Shown here in pieces: positions 54,258 through 64,000 of a stretch of 64,000 nt of DNA. Source of the stretch: Azorinus chamasolen (taxonomy: Eukaryota > Mollusca > Bivalvia > Cardiida > Solecurtidae); assembly GCA_963576725.1 (NCBI GenBank), contig OY755238.1:23309845-23373844 (forward strand), in the 5' to 3' direction. Position 1 is the first letter of the stretch. The number at the start of each line of letters is the position of its first letter. Position numbers and translations under genes: made by a program. The notes under the pieces were generated by a model. The model saw only the letters and a program-made list of their open reading frames with translations, searched no databases and had not been told where the DNA came from.

Positions 54258-54473
54258 TTAACCCATTACCTCATAGGCTATGTTTAGATACAACATTTTA
54301 AATAAATCTACCGAAATGGATCATTAACTAGAGAAAAGGAAAATTTAAGAATTTTGTAGTTTGTAACCATTGTGATAAATAGAGCATTTGCTCCTATAGG
54401 ATTTATCATATGGTTAAACAAAGTGACTTTTAAAGAGTCTTCAAAAGTCGTCAATATGAGGGGAAAGGGTTAA
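54258..54473. mobile_element. TTAA-flanked MITE, family TA-3
   Basis: TTAACCCATTACCTCATAGG to GAGGGGAAAGGGTTAA. The left hairpin arm and tip (TTTGCTCCTATAGGA) remain; most of the right arm is deleted. Confidence 0.85.
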
Positions 54474-54589
54474 ACGTTATCGTGCTGAAAGCATATGCCT
54501 GCCAAAACTCTCTGACCCGTTGCAATTTTACGTTATTTTGATTCGTACAAGCGTTTGAGAAACTCTTGACTGATTTAATCGGTGTCTCA

Positions 54590-54795
54590 TCTGGCTCAAA
54601 GCTGTTTGCAAATGTGAATAAAGTCTGACCAGGGTCTGCTCTGTTTGCTAATGGCATTTGGTTGATCTATTTCTTTACTTTCTAAAGTGGCTACAATATT
54701 CCACCTTCCAAATTTTATTGTAACTATTTTGTCCATGAATAATCAGTAAAAAGGTATTGAAATTTGGATTAAACATAAAACATGGAAAGGGTTAA
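54590..54795. mobile_element. TA-1 MITE, reverse orientation, left part missing
   Basis: GACCAGGGTCTGCTCTGTTT, CAATATTCCACCTTCCAAAT and the end AACATGGAAAGGGTTAA. Confidence 0.7.
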
Positions 54796-55022
54796 CTTTT
54801 ACACCATGGGTACTCATTTAAGAAATTATTGATTGGATTCAATCTTCTAATGGCATATGAACACAGGAAACTTTTGCCATGGCTTAAACTTTAGAGCCAT
54901 ATTGATTATCATTTCATAAGTAAACATAACAAAATCTGATCAAACAGTTCCTACAAGAGTCGCCTGATCTGTGTCTACCCTCTCTGTAACGGCATATAAA
55001 GGCGTATTTTTGGAGTAAAGGA
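54792..55022. mobile_element. TTAA-type MITE (TA-1 subfamily) sharing TTAA with the previous element
   Basis: TTAACTTTTACACCATGGGT.., tip AGTTCCTACAAGAGTCGCC and the end TTGGAGTAAAGGAA; both elements use the TTAA at 54792-54795. Confidence 0.65.
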
Positions 55023-55141
55023 ATTCGCATAACACATATATTCCGAAAGGGAATTCCTGACATAATTACTTGAATATTCATATGACATGATATTTCTTAA
55101 CAGAGAAGACTTTGATTATTTGATAATAATGACATGTTTGT

Positions 55142-55210
55142 GGAGTCCGTAGCCGAGTGGATAAAGGCGCTCTCATCCGAATCAAATTGTACCTGGTTCG
55201 AAACCCATGT
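55142..55210 (+). tRNA. tRNA-like sequence (pseudogene or SINE head)
   Basis: A-box-like TAGCCGAGTGGATAAAGG and B-box-like GGTTCGAAACC at normal spacing for a pol III internal promoter. The anticodon stem does not pair and the T stem is poor, so it is unlikely to be functional. Confidence 0.5.
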
Positions 55211-55287
55211 AAGTCAAATCTATTTACTTTTTAAAGATTAAACAAGAACAGAAAAAAAGATAAAAAAAAAAGAGAAAAGATCCTATA

Positions 55288-55373
55288 ACGCCGGTGAGTT
55301 TTGAACTCAGAACTTTATCGTACATGCAAAGCCGCAAACATGGCCTTTAGATCACGGTATATGATAGCCCATG
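55288..55373 (-). tRNA. Second tRNA-like sequence, convergent with the first
   Basis: On the minus strand: ATACCGTGATCTAAAGGCC (A-box-like) and GAGTTCAAAACTC (B-box-like). It faces the plus-strand copy across an A-rich 75-bp spacer. Anticodon identity is not readable. Confidence 0.4.
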
Positions 55374-55500
55374 GTGTAATGTTTGTCTTATTTATTAATT
55401 AATCCCATGCACATCATATAGTGAGGAACCCCTGTCTATTTGAGTATAGGTTAGTGTTTGTTAGTCAGGATTTACAACTAGAAATTTTGTCTGTAATGAC

Positions 55501-56460
55501 ACAGCGATGCCCCCGTGGTGGTGCTTACTTAGCTGTACGTAAAGTTCCTAAGTCATTTGACCTTGACCTTTGGCTTGCGGGCAGCATGGGCTGGGTGCGT
55601 AATGAAAATATGGACGGTGTTTAATGTGTATATGCAATTCCATGCCAATAGTTATAGTGGTTAGTTAGAGATATAAGACAATGAACAAATTGTGACAACC
55701 AACACTGCACGTAAAAGTCCTAAGTCATTTGACCTTGACCTTCGGCTTGCGGGCAGCATGGGCTGGGTGCGCATTGAAAGTATGGATGGTGTTTAATGTG
55801 TATATGCAATCCCATGCCAATAGCTATAGTGGTCACTGAGATATAAGACGATGAAAAAACTAACAACCAACTGCATGTAAAATTCCTAAGTCAGTTGACC
55901 GTAACCTTGGGCTTGTGAGCAGCCTGGGTTGGGTGCGCAGTGAAAGTATGGATGGTGGTTAATTTGTATATGCAATACCATGGAAATAGCTACAGTGGTT
56001 AGGTAGTCATAAGACGGAAAAAACTGGGACAACCACCTGCACGTAAAATTTCCAAGTCATTTGACCTTGACCTTAATCTTGCGGGAAGCATTGGTTGGGT
56101 GTACAATGAAAGTATAGAATGGTATTTAAGTTGTATATGCAAGTCCATGTGAATAGCTACAGTGGTTAAGGAGATATAAGACGGTCAAATATGTGACAAC
56201 CAACTGCACATAAATGTGACAATTAACTGCACATAAAAATTCCAAGTCATTTGACCTTGACCTTAGGCATGCGAGCAACATGACTGGGTGGGGTGCCACA
56301 GATGGTGATTAATGTGTATGTGAAGTCTTATGTGTATAAGTGTAGAAATTACCGACATATAACACTGTATAGCAAAGTGTGACGCACAGACAGACAGACA
56401 GACAGACGGACGGACATGTGCAAAACATAATGCCCCCTGACTGTCGTTACGGTGGCATAA
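55501..56460 (+). mobile_element. Pearl-like element, ~166-190 bp core units
   Basis: 5' motif CAGCGATGCCCCCGTGG. Five core units carry CTAAGTCATTTGACCTTGAC at about 55547, 55719, 55885, 56051 and 56241. A GACA/GACG tract lies at 56383-56415, then the 3' hairpin TGCCCCC..GGTGGCA and CATAA. Confidence 0.8.
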
Positions 56461-56461
56461 A

Positions 56462-56491
56462 AAATAAATCGGTCGCGCGACCGATTTATTT
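56462..56491. repeat. Perfect 30-bp palindrome
   Basis: Each half is 15 bp: AAATAAATCGGTCGC and its exact reverse complement, with no spacer. It lies immediately after the pearl-like 3' end and has CG-rich centre GCGC. Confidence 0.95.
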
Positions 56492-57487
56492 CGTAAATCC
56501 TGTATAACACATACCAAATCTCCGTGCAGAGTTGTCATTCGTTTCTCTCAAATACACCTCTGCGATGGGCTCAGTGACAAGAATCTTGGCAAAACCAATG
56601 GTTTGTGTTTTATGGTTATCTGAGTCGATAGTTTAAGTTAACATTGCCTGCATCAAGAATAAATAGTTTTTATTGTATCATAAAACTGGTAATACGGTTT
56701 AATTTCAGAGAATGGTCTTTTTTCATGCCGCTTTACGCTTCGATTATTGCACAAATGTAAACAAACAAAATGGAATGATGTCTGCCCAATTCTTCGATAA
56801 CTGTTTCTACAAAGTGTAGATTCCGAACTGCTTATAAGGGCACTAAAGTTCTGCTGTAACCCAGAAGGGCACACAACTTGTTGGGAAATCCCCGGTCTTT
56901 TGATTTTGTTCCGTTGAACTGTCAACGAAACACACATTTAGCAATTTACTTTCTGTTTTGTACGGGAGTTAGTTTCACTATTTCGAACACAATGCCATTG
57001 TGTGATTTCCGGCTACTTTCTGAGCCAACGACAGGGGTATATGTAATGTATTACCGTGTGCAATAAAGTGGCACACACTAACCAATTTAGTGATTGAAAT
57101 TATTTTTTGTTTACAAAATTTCGCGCGCCCTATATAATTTACACATTTGACACCATCTACCACATCTTTAATTTCATAACAGTATCATGCGGCAACCGCG
57201 TGGTACCTAAGACGCGCTACATTTCCGACAGCAACACCATCGTTTTCCGAGAATAGCAATGGATATTGAAGCAAATTATAAAATGGAGGATCTTGATTTA
57301 TTGAAATATTTATAAACCAATAATGTCCAAATACGAGGTAAGGCGACTCAAGTTCTCAATAACCGCTTCAGAATTTCACTAATAAAACCAATAGGTGATT
57401 ACTTTGCAGAGATCTCCCGTGATTTCGATTTGATTATCTAGAATGATTATTTATTTATTTCCGTCAATGCACATGTCTTAAAATCGT
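56492..57487. other. No firm gene; possible decayed exon at 57259-57334
   Basis: From ATG 57259 the frame reads MEDLDLLKYL, a stop, then TNNVQIRG and a GGTAAGG donor-like site. It may be a relic first exon; the evidence is weak. Confidence 0.2.
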
Positions 57488-57736
57488 TTAACCCTTTCCT
57501 TCATATAAACGTGTTTTCACACATTTACAACGGAGTAGACCCAAATCAGTTGGATCCTATAGGAGCCGACTGATCAGGGTCTACCATGTTCGCTAATGGA
57601 ATTTGAAATATCTGTTCCTTTACTTTTTAAAAGGACTACAGTCTTCCACCTTCCATATTTAATTATATTTATTTTGTCCATGAATATTCAGTAGGTACTG
57701 AAATTTGGAATAAACATAGAACAGGGAAAGGGTTAA
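57488..57736. mobile_element. TTAA-flanked MITE, family TA-1, reverse orientation, full copy
   Basis: TTAACCCTTTCCTTCATATA to AACAGGGAAAGGGTTAA; tip GGATCCTATAGGAGCC; CCTTCCATATTTAATTATAT matches the complement of 29279-29530. Confidence 0.92.
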
Positions 57737-57848
57737 AACACGCCATTGATGTTACATGTATTTGCAGAGCTTGCAGTCCCCGTCGGCAAAATTGGCAGCA
57801 ACAGCAGTTTATCAACTCTGTCTAAAATCAAACCAGGAAACGCCGGTG

Positions 57849-58088
57849 TTAACCTTTTCCGTCATATCATCGCTTTTTCGCGCCTTTGCATACAGGGTGG
57901 ACAAAGATCAGACGTCTAAACAGGGTCCGCTCTGTTTCAGTAAGAAATTATATAGATCGGATCCTACAGGTTTTGTTCAAGCCAAACTTTCCCTTGAGAA
58001 TTATACATTATAGTAAAGTAAGTTAATGAATATCCCTGAAGTGATCAATTCGTGAAGATCTATAAATATTCCTTAGAGAAAGAGTTAA
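57849..58088. mobile_element. TTAA-type MITE, TA-1 relative
   Basis: TTAACCTTTTCCGTCATATC to TTAGAGAAAGAGTTAA with core CATACAGGGTGGACAAAGAT / CAGGGTCCGCTCTGTTT. Confidence 0.7.
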
Positions 58089-59322
58089 CCTATTTATGCC
58101 CATGCTCCCATATATGGGATATAGGCAAACAGTGTAGACTCTGATCAGACGCCGCATCTGACCAGAGTCTACAGTGTTTGCTGATAGGAAATTCAATGTA
58201 AAGCAAAACGAAAACTAGAGGTTTTTGTCACAAAAACGGATGTCTCCCCTCTAATAAAAACAATATGTAAAGGGAAATCACTAAAAATGTTATGGACCTG
58301 ATGAATGATGAATGATACTTCCCCTTATTATGCATTTTCCAAACAAAATGATAACAGCCAATAACTCCAAAAATATTGATACCAGAGTTATGGCCCTTGT
58401 GCATGACACTTACTTTCATCATGCCCTTTCCATAAATAAAACGTCATTCCAAAAGCATCAGTCGAATCGTCCTGACAAAAAATTGTGATTTTTACAAAGG
58501 GCAATAACTCCAATATTAGTGAAGCCAGAGTTATGGACATTGTGCATGACACTTCCTCTCGTCATGATCTTTCTACATATGAAGAAGTTTCAATCCAATG
58601 GCATGAGCCATATAGGAGTTATCGTCTGGACAAAAAGTGTGATTTTTTTACAAGGGGCAGTAACTCCTATATTAGTGAAGCCAGAGAAATGGACTTTGTG
58701 CATGACACTTCCTCTCGTCATGCTCTTTCCACATATGAAGTTTCAATACAATGGCATGAGCCATATAGGAGTTATCGTCCTGACAAAAAAAGTGTGATTT
58801 TTTTACAAGGGGCAATAACTCCTATATTAGTGAAGCCAGAGTTATGGACCTTGTGCATGACACTTCCTCTCATTATGCTCTTTCCGTATATGAAGTTTCA
58901 ATGGAATGGCATGAGTCATATAGGAGTTATCGTCTGGACAAAAAAGTGTAAAGTTTTTTACAAGGGGCAATAACTCCTATATTAGTGAAGCCAGAGTTAT
59001 GGACCTTGTGCATGACACTTCCTCTCATTATGCTCTTTCCATATATGAAGTTTCAATCAACTGGCATCAGGCATATTGAAGTTATCGTCCGGACAAAAAG
59101 TGTGACGGACAGACGGAAAGACGGACAGACGGACGGACGGACGGACAGACGGACAGACAGACAGACAGACAACTCTCACGAAAACAATATGTCTCCCCCA
59201 TATAAATATGGGTGGAGACATAATGAAAATTTATGAAAATTTATACCAGGCATCCCTTTGATCAAAAATGTTCTAATCCAATTTATAAGCATGGAAGAAT
59301 CTACTGGGAGCAAATGGGTTAA
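58085..59322. mobile_element. TTAA-flanked MITE carrying an inserted pearl-like element
   Basis: TTAACCTATTTATGCCCATG at left, hairpin GGCAAACAGTGTAGACTCTG / AGAGTCTACAGTGTTTGCTG, and right end CTGGGAGCAAATGGGTTAA. The outer ends pair as inverted repeats; the middle 1 kb is the pearl-like element. The first TTAA is shared with the previous MITE. Confidence 0.7.
58214..59233 (+). mobile_element. Pearl-like element, ~156-bp core units
   Basis: 5' hairpin GTTTTTGTCACAAAAAC and ATGTCTCCCC. Core units with TAACTCCTATATTAGTGAAG lie at about 58504, 58661, 58816 and 58971. A GACA/GACG tract at 59105-59170, then the hairpin TGTCTCCCCC..GGTGGAGACA and TAATG. The repeated reading frames are products of the array. 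Confidence 0.8.
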
Positions 59323-59473
59323 ACACTACTTCAAACCGGCCAAATTATAGCTAAAGACTCACACATTCCCTTGAACAACAAACTCACATATTGTTTAGTA
59401 ATTCAAGTCCATGAGAGTGTCAAAACATTGTTTTCGTTAAAATGGGCAGCACAAAAACGAGTACTGATGTTTA

Positions 59474-60015
59474 ATTATACCCCCTTTTGAAGAAATGGGG
59501 ATATAGTGCTTTGCACGTGTCCGTCGGTCGGTCTGTCGGTCGGTCGGTCGGTAGATCGGTGGTTTCCGATCGATAACTAATAAAGGACTTGGCGTAGAAT
59601 CTTCAAAATTGCTGTGGTGGTTGGTCATGACAACTAGATGATCCCTATTACTTTTAAGGTCACTAGGTTAAAAATCAATGTCACCACGACCTTAATTGGT
59701 GGAATAGTTTCCGATCAATAACTGCTCAAGGGTTTGGCTTAGGACCTTTAAACATGCTGTGGTGGTTGGTCATGACCACTAGCTGACCCCTATAGTTGTT
59801 GATGTCACTAGGTCAAAGGCTAAGGTCACCATGACCTTAACTTGTTAAATGGTTTGCGGTTAATAACTGCTCAAGGGTTTTGCTTAGGATCTTCAATCTT
59901 GATGTGGTGGTTGGTCATGACCACTAGATGACCCCTATAGTTTTTAGGTCACTAGGTCAAAGGTCAAGGTCCCCATGACCTTAACTGGTGAAATGGTTTA
60001 CCATCAATAACTGCT
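59474..60015 (-). mobile_element. Pearl-like element, minus strand, ~145-bp core units, 5' end lost
   Basis: Plus strand shows TTATACCCCCTTTTGAAGAA (3' hairpin, complement), a GGTC/GTCGG tract (59519-59563) and three core units with GTGGTGGTTGGTCATGACCA at about 59611, 59756 and 59901. Confidence 0.75.
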
Positions 60016-60415
60016 CATTTTAAAAAAGCGTGAATCCACATCAGTTGCTGAAAACATTGTTAGGAATATCTAGGCGTCACTATAATTTAATTTGCTCCAA
60101 CAGGCGCCAGCCGCTAGCCGCTATTACATACATCATGCCCCTGACTGGATTCTGAACGAAGGTGCAATAAAAAATAGACCGACTCACTGGGTAAATCGTC
60201 ACTTACTTCGGTAAATCACCACTTACCAAATAAGTGATCGGTTAACGGCTGATCTACTACAAATAAATTACTCAAAGAATTTGAAAAATACTTCAACGCC
60301 ATTGGTCAAAATATAATTTCAGTCAAGTTTTGTTATTGTTTTGACGTAACTGTCAGACGTAGTTTGTTTATCTGTACAACTGTTGATAACAGCTCGCAAC
60401 TAAAGAAAATACAAT

Positions 60416-60536
60416 TATCACAATGGTTTAAAAACTATACAATTTTAAAACTCTTCTTTTCTATAGTTAATGCTCCTTTTCGGTAAATTTATTCAAAGAG
60501 GTTGGCTCTTAAAATAGCATAGAAGATAATAAGTTC
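60416..60536. mobile_element. Half of a TA-3 MITE
   Basis: TTATCACAATGGTTTAAAAA, AATGCTCCTTTTCGGTAAAT and AATTTATTCAAAGAGGTTG match the complement of 51866-52094 without the hairpin. Confidence 0.65.
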
Positions 60537-60643
60537 ACTGAAACATGGCTAGTATATAAATATATATAATAACTGAAATGCTGTGTATAATACAAAACAG
60601 CATGTATTTCAAAGCAGGGTGGTTTTAATCTGGTTCTACACTG

Positions 60644-60896
60644 TTAACCCCTTCCCTCCCTTATATAAACGTGTTTACGGGCATTTCCAAACGGATTAAC
60701 CCAGATCGGACGGGTCCTATCGGAGTTATCTGATCAGGGTCTGCTCTGTCGGCTAATGGAATTTGATAGATCTGTTTCTTTACTTTCTAAAATGGCTACA
60801 GTGTCCCATCTTCCGTATTCAATTGTAATTAGTTTGGCCATGAATATTCAATAGGTATTGAAATTTGTGATAAACATAGAACATGCAACGGGTTAA
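60644..60896. mobile_element. TTAA-flanked MITE, family TA-1, reverse orientation
   Basis: TTAACCCCTTCCCTCCCTTA to GAACATGCAACGGGTTAA; tip GGTCCTATCGGAGTTATC. Confidence 0.88.
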
Positions 60897-61474
60897 TTTG
60901 CATTTCAGGTAGTTTACTGTTCTCCGTGAATACGTTTTGCTATACTGTGTAAGCTATGTAATTTTATTAATCACATTACTTGAGCTTAAGCTATTGTTAA
61001 GCTTTTAATAAAAACTTTCCTCAATATTGGGGTTAGTCGTGCATAATTCTAAACACTGATCATCCTATTAAAGTTGCATAGAAATTGACTCATTAAACAG
61101 CTTCTTTATTCAATGTGGAAGATAAGAGAAAATGTTCCTTATTAGAGCAATCGACGCAAAACGTCTTACAGCACGCACCAACCTCATTACTTATATTTCC
61201 ATGTCTGTGATTCAGTTTAAATGATTACGTTTAGAAATTGGTAACCAGGAAAAAGAAATTAGAAAGCAACGGAAAAATGAGACATTCCACTCAATGTTCC
61301 GACTTCTCTTGATTCGGTGATGATGCTCATCACAAGATAATAACTACAAATGTCCGATGCAAACATATTTTGTTTCATGAAGAAGGTTTTACCACATTTA
61401 AATTTGATGCTGGTTGAATGAGCGAGTATTTCACAACCGGAGTTTTACGTTGATGTCGTTTACAAACTTCGAAA
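60897..61474. other. No gene recognised
   Basis: AT-rich spacer. Confidence 0.3.
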
Positions 61475-61615
61475 ACATTGTTGGTTTGGTTTGGTTTTGA
61501 TCGGGTTTCACGTCGTTTTAACAATAGTTCAGTCATATAATTACAGGTGGAGGAAGACATACCCTAGAGGTTCTTCTGTGCACGGAACAGAACAGAACAG
61601 AACAAATCTTTATTT
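61475..61615 (-). pseudogene. Probable LINE 3' tail
   Basis: On the minus strand AATAAAGATTTGTTCTGTTC continues as a TTCTG pentamer run, a LINE-like 3' end. The phrase GGGTTTCACGTCGTTTTAAC with TTCAGTCATATAA nearby is a common molluscan repeat word. Confidence 0.4.
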
Positions 61616-61625
61616 ACACCCAGGT

Positions 61626-61874
61626 ATTGTCCTGTTTTATTAACCTGTCAAATTTTAAATAATTATACGCTTGCTGAACACGCCATATATAGCTTCGGTT
61701 GATATCGATTGTTTCCGCTGATAAAAGCTTTCCTACTTGGCTCATTCAAGTACTTGTACATTTATTTGAATCTCGTGAAAAACGTTTGAGCACGGGTTTA
61801 CCAAAGCTAAACATATCCTTTCAGTGACGTAGGAATATTTACATTTTGACAGGTCAATAAAACAGGACAATATA
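61626..61874. repeat. Inverted repeat pair 250 bp across
   Basis: ATTGTCCTGTTTTATTAACC at 61626 pairs with the sequence at 61846-61872 (GACAGGTCAATAAAACAGGA); arms about 30-38 bp with few mismatches. It may be the ends of a DNA transposon remnant. Confidence 0.65.
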
Positions 61875-62000
61875 TTATCCTCCCAATTTGACCTGAGACT
61901 CGATTAAATTTCGACGTGTTTATCGGGATTGTTCGTAATACACTGTGACAAAAAATAGCAAACCAAAAGCTGGTAATAATCATGTTCCTCGAGGATTGTA

Positions 62001-62182
62001 CAGTAAACTACCTCTAATGGCTGTCTTTATAAGCAGGTGGTTGCTTAATGCAGGACAAAAGTTATGCAGAAAGCTCCTACAGGAGCTTTCTGCATAACTT
62101 TCGCCCTGTATTAAGCTACCACATGCCTTTGCCACTGTGAAGTATTCCCCTTTTTGCTGGTCGCATTAGAGAGGGTTTACTG
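62001..62182. mobile_element. Pogo-like palindromic MITE, TA-flanked
   Basis: CAGTAAACTACCTCTAATGG to TTAGAGAGGGTTTACTG; arms GCAGGTGGTTGCTTAATGCA pair around AGCTCCTACAGGAGCT. Confidence 0.95.
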
Positions 62183-62540
62183 TAGTCTGCATTCTTATAC
62201 CTTCGGAAATGTATTCGAAGATTGCCGACGATAATACACGGAATATGCATGAGTCTCAGGTCAAATTGTTAGGATAATACAATTATACAACATGGGGATA
62301 ATTTCATACATGAATATGCATATATAAACATTCATTATCTTGGTTGAGAGAGGGGTTAAAGACATTCCCTTGGCCGGCTTGGGTCTTTACAGCTAACCTG
62401 TGAAAAAGCATGCGGCACATGGTAAGAGCTATAGCAGTCTGCCTGTCAAGAACCACTGGAGCGTTCCATGTGAGGCCCGTCTCTTACATTTGATGATTTG
62501 GAAATGATTAGATTGTCACTAATGCAGTATATGTTTTTAT
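62183..62540. other. No gene recognised
   Basis: AT-rich spacer; GTTGAGAGAGGGGTTAAAGA near 62342 may be a decayed TTAA-MITE end. Confidence 0.3.
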
Positions 62541-62544
62541 TTTT

Positions 62545-63000
62545 TATTATGCTCTCTGAAACTATAAGAAGGAGCATATAGGCCCCGCTTTGTCCGTTCG
62601 GCCTGTGAATGTCTTCTAAAGTGCTCAACCTACATTCATGACACTCCACATACAAATCTCATTGAGATCAAGTGCAGGGTGCAGGGGTTAAATTATAACT
62701 TTCTGAGCAGTATTTACATATTCTGATATACCTTGTTGGGAGAAAAGGCAGCTGTGTCCAAGGATAATAACTCTGTGGGACATCTCTTTTGGAAGTATTG
62801 CCCTATGTAATCTGTCTTTTTTTTCACTGAAAGTACTTGACCCACACTAACGAAAAATCATATTTCAGCAATTCTTTACCGAGAGATGCTGTGAGAACGG
62901 GTGATTACTCTATTTGCAGTGTTTCTTGAGTTAAAGTGAGCTATTGTGTTTGCCCTGTGTCCCGGTCTGTCGTCAAATGTGCTTCAAATGTGAAAGTGCT
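62545..63000 (-). mobile_element. Pearl-like element relic, minus strand
   Basis: The plus strand shows TTATGCTCTCTGAAAC and AAGAAGGAGCATATAGG, the complement of a 3' hairpin ATGCTCC..GGAGCAT with CATAA. CTTTGTCCGTTCGGCC is what remains of the tetranucleotide tract. Core AAGGATAATAACTCTGTGGG is not repeated. Confidence 0.55.
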
Positions 63001-63025
63001 TCATAGTTTGTAAAGATTTGTGAAA

Positions 63026-63115
63026 ATGTTGTCTGTCAAATAGCTTGGATCCAGATAAGATGCCGGGTTACTTGACGTCTCATCTGGATCCAACATGTTT
63101 GCATATGGCCCTTTG
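63026..63115. mobile_element. TA-2-type hairpin MITE core
   Basis: GTCAAATAGCTTGGATCCAG, GATGCCGGGTTACTTGACGT and CATCTGGATCCAACATGTTT. Confidence 0.65.
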
Positions 63116-63700
63116 TTTGTTAGTGGTAGGCTTCTCAAGGGTTGAACTTCTATTGGGTTCTGACCAACAATGGTCTTTTGAGTGTGTTCCCCTTGACTAA
63201 TTGTATGTCAGGGCCTCTCTAGACAGAATGAGACGGCTTGCCATATTTTGCACACTTGTATCATGCTTTTACTGTTACTTTCACGCCTATTGAGAACAAT
63301 GGGGGGGGAATCATTGAATGGACCTGGGTAATGTCTTTAAAATCGTGTGTATTAGTCCAGGGTCATAGAAATAAACAAAAAACACTCTCTCCTTGCCGTG
63401 TCGTTCGTCCACAAGTACATGTAAACAGACGACTCGACATGGAGTGGGCAGTGAGCGAGGCGTGACAGGTAAACTATCGTCGCGGCTTAGCCGTGTAACA
63501 CGTGGAACACGCCTATTGACTGACCCAGTCTTCGTCAATGACAATCCAATTTCGTAGTAAAAGAAAGCTGGTGCAAAGAACCAGTCCAGCTGGATTATGC
63601 GTTGGTAAGTATATATCTTATATCATGCTTTTGGCATTGATCATAGATCAATATATATCAGTTCATTGCGGAATACGCAGTTAGCCAAAGTCAATTTCAA
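63116..63700. other. No supported gene
   Basis: Two short overlapping frames on opposite strands (63238-63465, 63311-63544) have no recognisable motif. A G9 run lies at 63301. Confidence 0.3.
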
Positions 63701-63713
63701 GAGTAAGGGCGCG

Positions 63714-63783
63714 TAATTTGGATCCAGTGAGAGTTCCAAAGATGTTAGATCTAGTTAGATCTCGGTCAGGATCCAAATTACCT
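63714..63783. repeat. Hairpin with GTAATTTGGATCC arms
   Basis: GTAATTTGGATCC and GGATCCAAATTAC are exact complements about 45 bases apart; a TA-2 relative. Confidence 0.7.
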
Positions 63784-63940
63784 ATGTATATCCGGATCTT
63801 ATTCCGTCTTACCATTTTACTATTATCTACAAAAATATCACGTTTATAATGGCAATGATATTGCGACAGGTCGATTAGCATACAGGGCACAAGACAAGGG
63901 TGTACTCTGAGTTCTAAAAGTTCCCTATCAAATCCCATGA

Positions 63941-63989
63941 CTGACCACCCGATAGAATGGCCTCATAGAGACGATTCTGATAAGTGGTC
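63941..63989. repeat. R2 hairpin at the window end
   Basis: GACCACCCGATAGAATGG.. AGACGATTCTGATAAGTGGTC; same hairpin as 16971-17017. Confidence 0.65.
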
Positions 63990-64000
63990 AAACAAAGGAC

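Noticed and set aside
57259..57334. First exon of a host or mobile-element gene (MEDLDLLKYL..)
   Set aside because: An in-frame stop and no downstream exon could be found; kept only as a weak note.
58485..59236. Repeated 83-162 codon frames (PELWTLCMTLPL type)
   Set aside because: They follow the tandem core of the pearl-like element and run into its GACA tract. Overlapping frames carry equal 'conservation', as expected from DNA repeats.
63238..63544. Two overlapping opposite-strand frames near the right end
   Set aside because: No motif, no splice context, composition like the surrounding spacer.

Overview
This window looks like AT-rich, repeat-saturated nuclear DNA of a metazoan, most likely a bivalve mollusc. 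The evidence is spliced coding structure (GT..AG introns), absence of any bacterial-style gene packing, LINE and other reverse-transcriptase remnants, very many palindromic MITEs, and several elements built as a ~145-172 bp tandem core plus a GACA/GACG tetranucleotide tract plus a 3' hairpin. That last layout matches the 'pearl' type elements known from bivalves and related non-autonomous Helentron (HINE/DINE-like) elements. The species assignment is an inference. No conventional host housekeeping gene was recognised.

The only convincing intact gene is on the minus strand at 9918-12620. It has three exons with matching splice phases and would encode a ~520-residue Crypton/DUF3504-type tyrosine recombinase with all catalytic-type residues present. 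A second, unrelated tyrosine-recombinase relic (2063-2497, plus) has lost three of its key residues. Retroelement relics are a 5'-truncated LINE (about 5695-7020), a LINE inserted in a MITE (about 12859-13995, minus), and degenerate copies of one reverse-transcriptase element (29044-29217, 29549-31240, 32820-33790, 660-1391).

MITEs form the framework. One superfamily has pogo/Tigger-like ends (CAGTAAAACC.., TA target duplication) and about 18 copies or pieces. At least four more families have TTAA ends (piggyBac-like target). Two insertions leave decisive empty sites: a TTAA element inside a pogo-like element (51866-52094) and a pogo-like element inside a reverse-transcriptase frame (30236-30439). 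Unexpectedly, families with different ends carry the same hairpin tip, CTCCTATAGGAG or a close variant, in the middle of otherwise different palindromic arms. This is the most interesting unexplained signal here.

Tandem arrays are the other main component: a 26-bp minisatellite (38810-40370), a 49-bp minisatellite (46003-47875), a 44-bp array (49920-50545), and a 34-bp array grown from a MITE terminus (53113-53382). Pearl-like elements lie at 31269-32818, 55501-56460, 58214-59233, 59474-60015 and about 62545-63000. Regions such as 15.9-17.7, 22.9-24.4, 25.8-27.3, 45.5-46.0, 50.5-51.8 and 56.5-57.5 kb hold little I can identify.

Coordinates of repeat boundaries were read by eye and may be off by a few bases.
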